Assembly: GCA_913062845.1 (NCBI GenBank)
Contig: CAJXVZ010000004.1
Location: 1-64,000, forward strand
DNA: 64,000 nucleotides
Direction: 5' to 3'
DNA from: an uncultured Psychroflexus sp.
Lineage (GTDB): Bacteria; Bacteroidota; Bacteroidia; Flavobacteriales; Flavobacteriaceae
The notes beneath the pieces are model-generated. The model did not search any database and was not told the origin of the DNA. It worked only from the letters and a program-made list of their open reading frames with translations. Below, in pieces: positions 55,087 through 63,410 of the stretch. How positions within the stretch are numbered: the first letter of the stretch is position 1; every line of letters starts with the position of its first letter. The position numbers and the translations under genes are program-made.

Positions 55087-55377
55087 TTATCTGCCGGACT
55101 TGTATTTCTCTCTGTACACCATTTTTTGCTGCTCTCGTTCTATCAGAAGTCTTGCTAAAATAACCCCATTGGTTTCATCTTCTTTTTTGTTGGCCAGTGC
55201 CTGCTTTGCCTTTTCTTCTGAAACATCTATTCGGTACAATATACTGATAAGTTTATTAAAGTCATAAGACACCAGGTTGTCCAGATATCCAGCCAATTTC
55301 TGAAATTTCAAATCAAATGATGAAGCTGTATCCTGCAATTGAAGATGCTCAAATATTAGTGATAAAGCTTTTTGCAT
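55087..55377 (-). CDS. Small helical protein of unknown function
   Basis: I do not recognise a named family for this 96-aa protein. It is predicted almost wholly alpha-helical, charged, without signal peptide or membrane span. The centre (LVSYDFNKLISILYRIDVSEEKAKQAL) and the closing KMVYREKYKSGR are well ordered, suggesting a real conserved cytoplasmic protein. It sits 5 bp downstream of the thioredoxin-like gene and is probably co-transcribed with it. Confidence 0.7.
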   Translation of the reverse strand: MQKALSLIFEHLQLQDTASSFDLKFQKLAGYLDNLVSYDFNKLISILYRIDVSEEKAKQALANKKEDETNGVILARLLIEREQQKMVYREKYKSGR

Positions 55378-55382
55378 AAAAT

Positions 55383-55850
55383 TTATTTTAAAACCTGCAG
55401 TATTTTTTTACTGCTCATATATTGAAAATATCTGGATAATAATTTGAAGTCTTTATCTAAGATCACCATTGTAGGGGCAACAAATTGACCATCTCTTAAT
55501 GCCAGCAATTGGGCAATTTGATGAATGGGGTTTCTCGTTTTTCCTACCTGATCATTCGTAAAAGTTTTCCCTCCAAAAGTAAATTCAACATCAGATTCAG
55601 CATCAAAACGGACAGCATAATAATTTTCGTTGAGAACTTCAATAACTTTCGGATTTGTAAACACTTTTCTGTCCATTTTTTTGCAATATACGCACCAGTC
55701 GGTATAAAAATCTATAAAAACTGGTTTCGGATTTTCATTCAAAGCCACTTCTAACTCTTCAAACGCCAACCAATTTATAGAATTCTCGTTTTGAGCATGC
55801 ATATCAAAACTCAAAAAACAAATGACAACAACTAGTACTAGTTTACTCAT
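55383..55850 (-). CDS. Secreted thioredoxin-fold protein
   Basis: The 155-aa protein has a signal peptide ending near MHAQ (residue 20), so it works in the periplasm. The thioredoxin fold shows FIDFYTDWCVYCKKMD with the active pair Cys53-x-x-Cys56, followed by the DVEFTFGGKTF and APTMVILDKDF stretches with the cis-Pro (AP-T). It resembles thiol:disulfide proteins of the DsbD-gamma/TlpA type. It lies downstream of the TonB-dependent receptor gene on the same strand, 106 bp away. Confidence 0.92.
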   Translation of the reverse strand: MSKLVLVVVICFLSFDMHAQNENSINWLAFEELEVALNENPKPVFIDFYTDWCVYCKKMDRKVFTNPKVIEVLNENYYAVRFDAESDVEFTFGGKTFTNDQVGKTRNPIHQIAQLLALRDGQFVAPTMVILDKDFKLLSRYFQYMSSKKILQVLK

Positions 55851-55956
55851 TATTCATCACTTAAGTGATATCCAAATTTAGTTCAAATATTTAAAATACG
55901 CATGGCATACATCTCTCCAATGGGGAGACCGAGAGGAGCTTTCAATAGTGGCTTCT

Positions 55957-58290
55957 TTACCCGCCAATCTTAACTCCGACAAAAACAGATCTCGGGGCAG
56001 CAGGGCCAAATATAAAATCTGAATCCCTTGTCGGACCAACATCAAACTCATCCTGATAAGAATTAAATATGTTTCTGAATCCACTGCTCACTTCCATTTC
56101 GAAATCTTCGGTAAGGCTAAAGTTGTAGCTGAACTTTAAATTAGCGTCCAAAAAAGGATCAGAATCTATAAGATTGAAAAATTCTTCTCCTCCAACCAAA
56201 CGAGGAACAATCATACTCCCGGTGTAAGTACCTGTAAAGTCAATTTTAAAATCATCTGAAATTTTGTAAAAAGATGTGAAATACCCATAAAGATTTGGGT
56301 TTCTGGTGAATTCGGTGATGGTAATTGTATTATCATTAGCTGTTGAAAATTCCTGCGGTTCATCAAATTCAGTTTGTTGTACTGTACCTCCAAGCTGAAA
56401 TGTGAATTTCTCATTTGGCGAATAACCGGCCTCAAAATTTAAGCCTGAGACGGTTGCGCCTTTTCCGTTTACAACTTCTTCAACAATAATTCCACCAGGT
56501 TGCGTTCCTGTGTTGACTTGCGTAAATGGATTGTTCAGGCTGGTGTAGAAGCCCTCGACTAAAAAGTTAAGCTGAGATAATCCCATGCTTTTGGTGTAAT
56601 TAAAGGAAGCTGTAAAAGCATCTGAAGTCTCTTTGTCCAGACCATCAGACAAAATTGTAAAAACCTGATCTCCACCGGCAGATGAAATATGAAGGTCTTC
56701 ATTGAATGCCTGAGGCGCACGAAATCCTCTGGCGTAACCACCTCTAAAGCGTAAATTGTCATTAATCTTATATAACAATGTAAATCGTGGACTAAATATG
56801 CCTACATTCACATCAGAGCTTCTGTTCAAACTTCCTACGCTATAGTCTCCTTTTACATTGGTGACATCATATCTGCCGCCCAGTAGTGCTGTAATTTTTT
56901 CATTAGGTTTCCACTCGTATTGCGCATAAACACCGGTAGTATTAACCCTTTGATCTACCAAGCGGTTGTAACCTGCAATTTCATCCTGAGTGTCATTAGT
57001 CTGATTTTCGATTCCTGCAGTTAGCACGTCATTGTTATCAAAATAATGATTGTATTGAACACCTGCTACTATGGCCAGGTCTTCGGTGATCCCATACGCA
57101 TTAAGAGCCAAAGTGCTATCGGCAGCTGTTCTTCCACCACCAAGACCGCCGTAGTAGCTGTCTCTGTTTGTTCTTTGGCCTGAGGCATAAATGGTGTATT
57201 TATTCTTGTAATCTTTACTCCATTGTTCATAATTTATGCCTGCAAATAAGGTATTGTGGTCCAGTTTCTCGGTGATGTCCGTAAAATGTGGTGCCAGAAC
57301 CAATCGATCGCCACCTCTTCTGTATTCTTCCAAAGCACTAAAGTCCAGGGTTATTTTGCTATAATCTGTAGGTTTTAGAAAAGCCTTGGCACCAAATACT
57401 GTATTTTCCAATTTTACCAACTCAGTAAAGCCGTCATCATTGGCATCATAGCTGTCTCTGTTTCGATTCATACCGTAAACAGTCACACCACTTGTAAGTT
57501 CTTCATTCACAATCGAGGCATTCATGTTTATAGTTTGGTCGAGTGCATCACCGTCAATTAAAGCAGTGTTAGAACTCAACTCCCATGAATTCAGAACAGG
57601 TTCTTTGGTGATGATATTTATTGTGCCGGCGATGGCATTGGAGCCATACAAGGCTGAACCGCCACTGCGAACGACCTCTACACGATCTACAATACTCGTC
57701 GGGATTTGATCAAGACCGTAAACGCTGTTCAAAGCACTAAAAACAGGTCGGCTGTTGATTAAAATTTGTGAATAAGCCCCTTCTAAACCATTTAATCTTA
57801 CTTGAGTAAAGCCACAATTCTGGCAGTTGGTTTCTACACGTACACCAGGATTAAAATTTAGTCCTTCTGCAATAGCCATTGACTGGGTAGCATTAAAAAG
57901 TTTGGCATCCAGCACGCCAACCACTATAGGGTTATTTACCCTGTCCTGAGAGTACCTTGTCCCCGAAATAACCACACCATCTAAGTTTAAGGCGTCCTCC
58001 TGTAACTGGTAATTTTTATTTAAAGTTTGTCCTTCTTCAATAGAAATCTGATCATTTATAGTAATGTATCCAAGGTATTTTATGGTTAGAGTGTAGTCAC
58101 CGGCTGGTATGTTTTGGATCTCATATTCCCCGTTGGTATTGGTTGTACCTCCAAACTCTGTATTTTTTAAAATCACATCTGCAAAAGCCACCGGTAAATC
58201 TTTTGTGGTAATTTTACCTGTAATACTGGCATTTTGTGCATTCGAATGATAACTGAATAAAATTATAAAGAATGTAAAATAATATTTCAT
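55957..58290 (-). CDS. TonB-dependent outer-membrane receptor with N-terminal carboxypeptidase-like domain
   Basis: The 777-aa receptor has a signal peptide ending SNAQ (residue 19), then a carboxypeptidase-regulatory-like domain (residues 20-105: ITGKITTKDLPVAFADVILKN and later LTIKYLGYIT), a plug domain (about 105-225; VRLNGLEGAYSQILINSRP, RVEVVRSGGSALYGSNAIAGTINIITKEP) and a 22-strand barrel. No SusD-like partner is adjacent, so it is not an evident polysaccharide-utilisation locus; a metal-chelate or siderophore substrate is as likely. The Cys pair in NCQNCGF (in the plug) is notable. It appears alone apart from the thioredoxin gene. Confidence 0.95.
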   Translation of the reverse strand: MKYYFTFFIILFSYHSNAQNASITGKITTKDLPVAFADVILKNTEFGGTTNTNGEYEIQNIPAGDYTLTIKYLGYITINDQISIEEGQTLNKNYQLQEDALNLDGVVISGTRYSQDRVNNPIVVGVLDAKLFNATQSMAIAEGLNFNPGVRVETNCQNCGFTQVRLNGLEGAYSQILINSRPVFSALNSVYGLDQIPTSIVDRVEVVRSGGSALYGSNAIAGTINIITKEPVLNSWELSSNTALIDGDALDQTINMNASIVNEELTSGVTVYGMNRNRDSYDANDDGFTELVKLENTVFGAKAFLKPTDYSKITLDFSALEEYRRGGDRLVLAPHFTDITEKLDHNTLFAGINYEQWSKDYKNKYTIYASGQRTNRDSYYGGLGGGRTAADSTLALNAYGITEDLAIVAGVQYNHYFDNNDVLTAGIENQTNDTQDEIAGYNRLVDQRVNTTGVYAQYEWKPNEKITALLGGRYDVTNVKGDYSVGSLNRSSDVNVGIFSPRFTLLYKINDNLRFRGGYARGFRAPQAFNEDLHISSAGGDQVFTILSDGLDKETSDAFTASFNYTKSMGLSQLNFLVEGFYTSLNNPFTQVNTGTQPGGIIVEEVVNGKGATVSGLNFEAGYSPNEKFTFQLGGTVQQTEFDEPQEFSTANDNTITITEFTRNPNLYGYFTSFYKISDDFKIDFTGTYTGSMIVPRLVGGEEFFNLIDSDPFLDANLKFSYNFSLTEDFEMEVSSGFRNIFNSYQDEFDVGPTRDSDFIFGPAAPRSVFVGVKIGG

Positions 58291-58313
58291 GATTCTAAAA
58301 ATAAAATTTTAGA

Positions 58314-58321
58314 CAAAGCTA
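58314..58321 (-). promoter_or_regulatory. -7 box of the TonB-dependent receptor gene
   Basis: On the minus strand TAGCTTTG fits TAnnTTTG exactly and lies 23 bases before the start codon. A clear TTG at -33 is not seen. Confidence 0.5.
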
Positions 58322-58451
58322 AAAAATATATTTGGTGTATATAAAATTATTTAAGAAGATATTATAATTGAATTTTATCGTCAAATAAGGCGAAAATCAT
58401 AGCTTCATTTTTTCATGAATAACTACTTTTACATTTTCACTATAGTGCTGT

Positions 58452-59096
58452 ATGTTCAAAGATTCCTACAAACATCAAGGTAAACGTAAACAACTGATAG
58501 AAAAGCTTAAATCTAAAGGGATTAGCTCAGAAAATGTCTTGAATGCCATCAACCAAATTCCACGGCATTTATTTATGGACAGCAGTTTTGAGGATTTTGC
58601 ATATCAGGACAAGGCATTTCCTATTGCTGAAGGCCAGACGATTTCTCAGCCCTTTACAGTTGCCTTTCAAACACAGCTTCTGGAGGTAAAAAAAAATGAT
58701 AAGATTTTGGAGATCGGGACAGGTAGTGGATTTCAAACAGCCGTTTTATGTGAGTTGGGCGCGCAGGTCTTTAGTATAGAAAGACAACAGAAACTCTATA
58801 AATCCACTAAACGTTTTTTAGAAAAACTTGGTTACAGGCCCAAATACCTGAGCTTTGGTGATGGCTATAAAGGTCTACCGGACTATGCACCATTCGATAA
58901 AATTATCGTCACTGCCGGTGCGCCATTTGTTCCTAAGCCATTGATGGCTCAATTAAAAATCAATGGAAGGCTTGTTATTCCCGTGGGTGAAGATCCACAA
59001 ATTATGACTTTGTTTATTAGAAAGGGCCAATCGAAGTTTGACAAACATACTTTTGGTGAATTTCGTTTTGTGCCTCTACTTGAAAATAAAAATTAA
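58452..59096 (+). CDS. pcm: Protein-L-isoaspartate O-methyltransferase
   Basis: The 214-aa enzyme methylates isoaspartyl residues so damaged proteins can be repaired. The SAM-binding motif LEIGTGSGFQTAVLCEL is near residues 80-96, the pre-motif region IPRHLFM and QTISQPFTVAFQTQLLE is conserved, and the C-terminal VIPVG closes the fold. Length fits the family. It diverges from the receptor gene and precedes the nucleotidase pair with a 3-bp gap, so it begins a plus-strand operon. Confidence 0.95.
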   Translation: MFKDSYKHQGKRKQLIEKLKSKGISSENVLNAINQIPRHLFMDSSFEDFAYQDKAFPIAEGQTISQPFTVAFQTQLLEVKKNDKILEIGTGSGFQTAVLCELGAQVFSIERQQKLYKSTKRFLEKLGYRPKYLSFGDGYKGLPDYAPFDKIIVTAGAPFVPKPLMAQLKINGRLVIPVGEDPQIMTLFIRKGQSKFDKHTFGEFRFVPLLENKN

Positions 59097-59099
59097 CTT

Positions 59100-59861
59100 A
59101 TGAAAAGATATATCATTTTTTTGAACATTTTTTTGACTCTTGGTTTATGGAGTTGTAACAAAAAGAATGAAAAGGAAGTACAAATAGTTAAAGCTCAAAA
59201 TATACTGGTTGAAGAATCAATATCCGAAAATGATAGTTTAAAGAAATTCATTGAGCCCTACAAATCTTCAATTGAAGACGAGATGAACAAGCCATTGAGC
59301 TATGCTCAAACTTCAATGCGTAAGAATGATACACCTTATAATACGGCTATAGGCAATATGATGGCAGATGCTGTTTTTGAAATGGCAAATCCCGTTTTTA
59401 TGAACCGCCACAAGAATTCTATTGACGGTGTATTGCTTAATCATGGTGGTATACGAGCCGGAATCAGTAAAGGCGTGATTACCACCAGAACGGCTTATCA
59501 GGTCATGCCTTTTGAAAACCTCGTCGTCGTTGCCAGGTTAAAAGGAATGCAGGTCAAGGAAATGTTTGAATATCTATCCAGAGCCAAAAAGGCACACCCT
59601 GTTTCTAATATGTCTGTTGTCGTGGACGACGATTGGTCGTTAGAGGATTACAGTCTTAATGGGAATAACGTGAAAGATGATGAATATTACCATATTGCTA
59701 CATCAGACTACTTGGTCAATGGTGGAGACAATATGAAATTCTTTCAAAAAGCAGATACGGTTTATCAGATTGACTACAAGCTCAGAACCCTGCTTATCGA
59801 TTACTTTCAGCAAAATGATACCATCAATCCCAAGGTTGACGATAGATTTAAGAAAAACTAA
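59100..59861 (+). CDS. 5'-nucleotidase C-terminal-domain lipoprotein
   Basis: The 253-aa protein is only the C-terminal (substrate-binding) domain of a UshA-type 5'-nucleotidase, made as a separate lipoprotein. Lipobox LWSC gives Cys19. Family hallmarks are GNMMADAVFEMA, NHGGIRAGISKGVIT and MPFENLVVVARLKG, and the NGGDNMKFF stretch, which line the nucleoside pocket. The catalytic metallophosphatase domain is coded by the next gene, one base later, so the domain order is the reverse of the usual single-chain enzyme. Confidence 0.93.
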   Translation: MKRYIIFLNIFLTLGLWSCNKKNEKEVQIVKAQNILVEESISENDSLKKFIEPYKSSIEDEMNKPLSYAQTSMRKNDTPYNTAIGNMMADAVFEMANPVFMNRHKNSIDGVLLNHGGIRAGISKGVITTRTAYQVMPFENLVVVARLKGMQVKEMFEYLSRAKKAHPVSNMSVVVDDDWSLEDYSLNGNNVKDDEYYHIATSDYLVNGGDNMKFFQKADTVYQIDYKLRTLLIDYFQQNDTINPKVDDRFKKN

Positions 59862-59862
59862 A

Positions 59863-60777
59863 ATGAAAAGAAGAGATTTTATTCAATACAGCGTGTTAGC
59901 TACTTCTGCTTTGTCTTTGCCTTATAGAGCTATTTCTAAAGTAGCTTCTGGAGATGAATCTTTAAAGCATATCACCATACTGCACACCAATGATGTACAC
60001 AGCCATATTGACCCATTTCCTATGGATCATTATCGAAACCCGGGTAGAGGTGGCGTAAGTAAAAGGTATACTTTAATCCAAAAGGTGAAGGCTGAAAATC
60101 CAAATACACTGGTTTTGGATGCCGGAGATTCATTTCAGGGAACTCCTTATTTTAATTTTTACGGCGGTGAACTGGAGTTTAAATTGATGAGTAAAATGGG
60201 TTATCACGCTTCAACCATTGGTAATCACGAGTTTGATAATGGTATAGACAACATTGCTGCACAATTACAACATGCTAAGTTTGATATGTTGAGTGCCAAC
60301 TATGATTTTAGAAACACAAGTCTAGATGGTTTAACCAAAAAACACCAGGTTTACGAAGTTGACAACGTAAAGATTGGAGTTTTTGGTTTGGGTATAGAAC
60401 TTGAAGGTTTGGTTTCAAAAAATCTTTACAAGGAAACTAAGTTTCTGGATCCTCTCGAAGTTGCGCAAGAACAAATTAAAACATTAAAGGAAGATTACAG
60501 CTGTGATTTGGTAATTTGCCTTTCCCATTTGGGCTACCAGTATGATTCTCAAAAAATAGACGACATCAAATTAGCCGAAAATACATCCGGTATTGATTTA
60601 ATTATCGGAGGTCACACCCATACATTTTTAGAGATACCAACTAAAGTAAAAAACAAGTCAGGCAGGACTACTTTGGTCAACCAGGTGGGCTTTGCGGGCT
60701 TGTATCTTGGCAGAATAGATTTTTATTTAGGGTCTCGTGATCAGCATACCTCAAAAGAAACTGTTTTTGAGTTGTAA
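59863..60777 (+). CDS. 5'-nucleotidase metallophosphatase-domain protein, Tat-like signal
   Basis: I take the ATG at 59863 as the start (304 aa); an earlier in-frame start at 59770 would lie inside the preceding gene. The N-terminus MKRRDFIQYSVLATSALSL has a twin-arginine-like signal. The binuclear-metal motifs are all present: Asp44 and His46 in HTNDVH, the Asp of LDAGDSFQGTP, GNHEFDNG and GGHTHTF. It lacks the usual C-terminal domain, which is supplied by the preceding gene. The two probably act together on extracytoplasmic nucleotides. Confidence 0.93.
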   Translation: MKRRDFIQYSVLATSALSLPYRAISKVASGDESLKHITILHTNDVHSHIDPFPMDHYRNPGRGGVSKRYTLIQKVKAENPNTLVLDAGDSFQGTPYFNFYGGELEFKLMSKMGYHASTIGNHEFDNGIDNIAAQLQHAKFDMLSANYDFRNTSLDGLTKKHQVYEVDNVKIGVFGLGIELEGLVSKNLYKETKFLDPLEVAQEQIKTLKEDYSCDLVICLSHLGYQYDSQKIDDIKLAENTSGIDLIIGGHTHTFLEIPTKVKNKSGRTTLVNQVGFAGLYLGRIDFYLGSRDQHTSKETVFEL

Positions 60778-60802
60778 AGGCAAACCTTATAACCTATTTT
60801 TG
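60772..60802 (+). promoter_or_regulatory. Promoter of nrnA
   Basis: TTG (60772-60774), a 20-bp gap and TATTTTTG (60795-60802, a full TAnnTTTG match) form a good Bacteroidota promoter. The box ends four bases before the ATG at 60807, so the message may be leaderless. Confidence 0.65.
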
Positions 60803-60806
60803 CAAT

Positions 60807-61832
60807 ATGCAGAAAGATAATATTCAGGCTTTAGGAAAGCTTATCGCAACTCCCAAAAATGTTTTAGTCATTGGTCACAAGAATCCTGACGGAGATGCCA
60901 TAGGCAGTTGTATGGGTTGGGCCTTATTCTTAAGGTCTCTTGGACATCAGGTTGAGGTTATCATGCCAAATGATTATCCTGATTTTTTGACCTGGGTACC
61001 TGCTCAGGAAGAGATTGTTTTGTTTTCAGAAAATCCAGACAGCGTCCAAAAATCAGTCTCGGATTCAGATCTCATCTTTACTTTGGATTTTAATCATTTT
61101 TCAAGGCTTGGAGAAGACTTTGCCAGGGTTTTGAAAAGTTCAGATAGTACATTTGTGATGATTGATCATCACGAACAGCCAGACGACTATGCTGAAGTCT
61201 GTATTTCTCATCCGGAATACGGTTCAACTGCCGAGTTGGTATTTGAATGCATATTTCATTTGGATATGCTGGATAAAATAAATAAGGAAGTTGCCAGTTG
61301 TCTATATCTCGGCATAATGACCGATACAGGTTCTTTTAAGTTTCCTTCTACAACAGCTAGAACGCATGAAATTGCCTCAGTGTTAATTACAAAAGGAGCA
61401 AAATCCAGTGAAATACAGCAAAAAACCTTCGATTCCAGCTCTTATCATCGCCTTAAATTGTTAGGTCAGGCTATGCAAAATTTGAAATATTTACCTGAAT
61501 ATAGTACGGCATACATTCATTTATCTCAGGATGAAATGGATAAGAACAATTTTCAAAAAGGTGATACAGAAGGTTTCGTAAATTATGGTTTGTCTATCAA
61601 GGGCGTTGTTTTAGCTGCTATTTTTAAGGAAGATAAAAATCAAAATATCATAAAAATATCTTTTAGATCAAAGGGGAATTTCGATGTCAATAAACTTGCA
61701 AGGACGCATTTTCATGGTGGAGGACACATAAATGCAGCCGGAGGAAGAAGTGATTTATCACTTAAGGAAACCATGGAAAAATTTGTACATTTGCTCGATG
61801 CTTATAAAACAGAATTGAATGCAGCATTATAG
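60807..61832 (+). CDS. nrnA: DHH-family phosphoesterase (NrnA-type nanoRNase/pAp phosphatase)
   Basis: This 341-aa DHH/DHHA1 protein matches the NrnA group, which degrades short oligoribonucleotides and 3'-phosphoadenosine-5'-phosphate. N-terminal motif GHKNPDGDAIGS (residues 23-34, Asp28 and Asp30), the DHH motif MIDHHEQPDD near 114-123, and the C-terminal DHHA1 loop GGGHINAAGG near 305-314 are present. Its stop codon lies 14 bp into gldI, so the two are translationally coupled. Confidence 0.94.
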   Translation: MQKDNIQALGKLIATPKNVLVIGHKNPDGDAIGSCMGWALFLRSLGHQVEVIMPNDYPDFLTWVPAQEEIVLFSENPDSVQKSVSDSDLIFTLDFNHFSRLGEDFARVLKSSDSTFVMIDHHEQPDDYAEVCISHPEYGSTAELVFECIFHLDMLDKINKEVASCLYLGIMTDTGSFKFPSTTARTHEIASVLITKGAKSSEIQQKTFDSSSYHRLKLLGQAMQNLKYLPEYSTAYIHLSQDEMDKNNFQKGDTEGFVNYGLSIKGVVLAAIFKEDKNQNIIKISFRSKGNFDVNKLARTHFHGGGHINAAGGRSDLSLKETMEKFVHLLDAYKTELNAAL

Positions 61833-62367
61833 ACTGATATGTGCTTTTCTTATCATTGTTTTGAGTGCTTGTCATAAACAACCGCAACCCAGAAAACCTG
61901 TGAGCTATAAAAGTGGTTCTTTTTTGGATGAATCCTTAAAAAGGAATATTGCCATCTTAAAATCTGAAGAAGAAGTCATATTCAAAATAATAGAAGAGGA
62001 CAGTTCTAATACTTATTTCAATTCGTCAAATGGTTTTTGGTACCACTATGTCAAGAGAAACACTACAGACACAATTACGCCTGAATTTGGAGATCAGGTT
62101 ACATTTACATATAATCTACGAACTTTTTCGGACGATACCATCTATACCATGGCAGAAATAGGTGAGCGAAAATATGTCATGGAGCAACAGCGCTTAATGA
62201 CCGGACTAAGACAGGGCTTGAAGCTTATGAAGACCGGTGAACAAGTCAATTTCTTATTCCCGTCGTCCAGAGCTTATGGATTTTATGGTGATAAGAAAAG
62301 GATAGGCTCCGATGTTCCATTAAAAGCTACTATAAAATTAAAATCTATCAAAAAAACTGAAAAATGA
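61819..62367 (+). CDS. gldI: Gliding-motility peptidyl-prolyl isomerase lipoprotein GldI
   Basis: The 182-aa protein has a lipoprotein signal (lipobox LSAC, Cys18) and one FKBP-type isomerase domain near residues 80-180 (GDQVTFTYNLRTF, LKLMKTGEQVNFLFPSSRAYG). In flavobacteria GldI is needed for gliding and for T9SS-linked function, probably by folding motility proteins in the periplasm. Its ATG overlaps the end of nrnA by 14 bp and its end overlaps the next PPIase gene by 4 bp. Confidence 0.93.
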   Translation: MQHYRLICAFLIIVLSACHKQPQPRKPVSYKSGSFLDESLKRNIAILKSEEEVIFKIIEEDSSNTYFNSSNGFWYHYVKRNTTDTITPEFGDQVTFTYNLRTFSDDTIYTMAEIGERKYVMEQQRLMTGLRQGLKLMKTGEQVNFLFPSSRAYGFYGDKKRIGSDVPLKATIKLKSIKKTEK

Positions 62368-63410
62368 GAAAAATTTCAAAATTACTTTTATTAACTATTA
62401 TTATCATGAGTATGTCCTGTAAAGAAGAATACCCAAACCTGGAAGATGGTTTGTACGCCAGGTTTAACACCAATTATGGCGATTTTGTAGCTCAGTTATA
62501 TTACGATAAAGCACCAATGACGGTTGGTAACTTCGTAAGCCTGGCCGAAGGTACAAACCCAAAAGTCAATGAAGAATACAAGGGTCAGAAGTTCTATGAT
62601 TCTTTGATCTTTCACAGAGTAATGAAAGATTTTATGATTCAGGGAGGTGATCCTCTTGGTTCCGGACGCGGCGGACCAGGCTATAAATTCCCCGATGAAA
62701 CCAAGCCGGAACTGAAGCATGATACCTTAGGGATTCTATCTATGGCGAACAGCGGACCAAACACAAACGGAAGCCAGTTTTTTATTACCCATAAAGCTAC
62801 ACCTTGGTTAGATGGTAAACATACGGTTTTCGGTAAGGTAAAGGAAGGCTTCAATATTGTGGATTCAATTGCCAATGTCGAAACAGCCGGAGCGAATAAG
62901 CCGGTTGAAGATGTTGTGATAAATACAATTGAAATTATTAGAAAAGGCAAGGATGCTCAGGCCTTCAATGCCGTGTCTGCTTTTGATGAAGGAATCGTGG
63001 CCTTTGAAGAAGAAAAAGCTAAAAAAGCAGCTGAAAAAGAAGCTAAGTTAAAAAATATGTACGGAGACTACACCAGAACAGATTCGGGTCTCAGATATAA
63101 GATCACTAAAGAAAATCCCTCAGGAGAATCTCCTCAAACCGGAGATGAGGTAAGTGTTCATTACGAAGGAAGATTGCTGGATGGAACTGTATTTGATTCT
63201 TCTTACAAAAGAAACGCACCTATAGAATTTCCTTGCGGTCAGGGAAGAGTAATCCGTGGCTGGGATGAAGGTATAGCATTGCTTAAGAAAGGTGAAAAAG
63301 CTACGCTTGTCATACCACCAGACTTAGGTTACGGAGCCAGAGGAGCCGGCGGAGTTATTCCTCCGAATGCTTATCTAATCTTCGATGTTGAGCTTGTGGA
63401 TATCAAGTAA
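62364..63410 (+). CDS. Cyclophilin-FKBP fusion peptidyl-prolyl isomerase lipoprotein
   Basis: The 348-aa protein joins two unrelated isomerase folds. After a lipoprotein signal (SMSC, Cys19), a cyclophilin domain runs from about 27 to 195 (FHRVMKDFMIQGGDP, NGSQFFITHKATPWLDGKHTVFG). A charged helical linker (KAKKAAEKEAKL, about 215-228) leads to an FKBP domain at 245-348 (GDEVSVHYEGRLLDGTVFDSS and VIPPDLGYGARGAGGVIPPNA). It overlaps gldI by 4 bp and likely shares its role in envelope protein folding. Such fusions are seen in Bacteroidota but are rare elsewhere. Confidence 0.93.
   Translation: MRKISKLLLLTIIIMSMSCKEEYPNLEDGLYARFNTNYGDFVAQLYYDKAPMTVGNFVSLAEGTNPKVNEEYKGQKFYDSLIFHRVMKDFMIQGGDPLGSGRGGPGYKFPDETKPELKHDTLGILSMANSGPNTNGSQFFITHKATPWLDGKHTVFGKVKEGFNIVDSIANVETAGANKPVEDVVINTIEIIRKGKDAQAFNAVSAFDEGIVAFEEEKAKKAAEKEAKLKNMYGDYTRTDSGLRYKITKENPSGESPQTGDEVSVHYEGRLLDGTVFDSSYKRNAPIEFPCGQGRVIRGWDEGIALLKKGEKATLVIPPDLGYGARGAGGVIPPNAYLIFDVELVDIK

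Noticed and set aside
55878..56084. Minus-strand 68-codon frame at the receptor 3' end
   Set aside because: It overlaps the receptor gene in another frame and continues into a repeat remnant; no coding signal.
59770..59862. Longer start for the metallophosphatase
   Set aside because: The added codons lie wholly inside the preceding gene and would bury the Tat-like signal.
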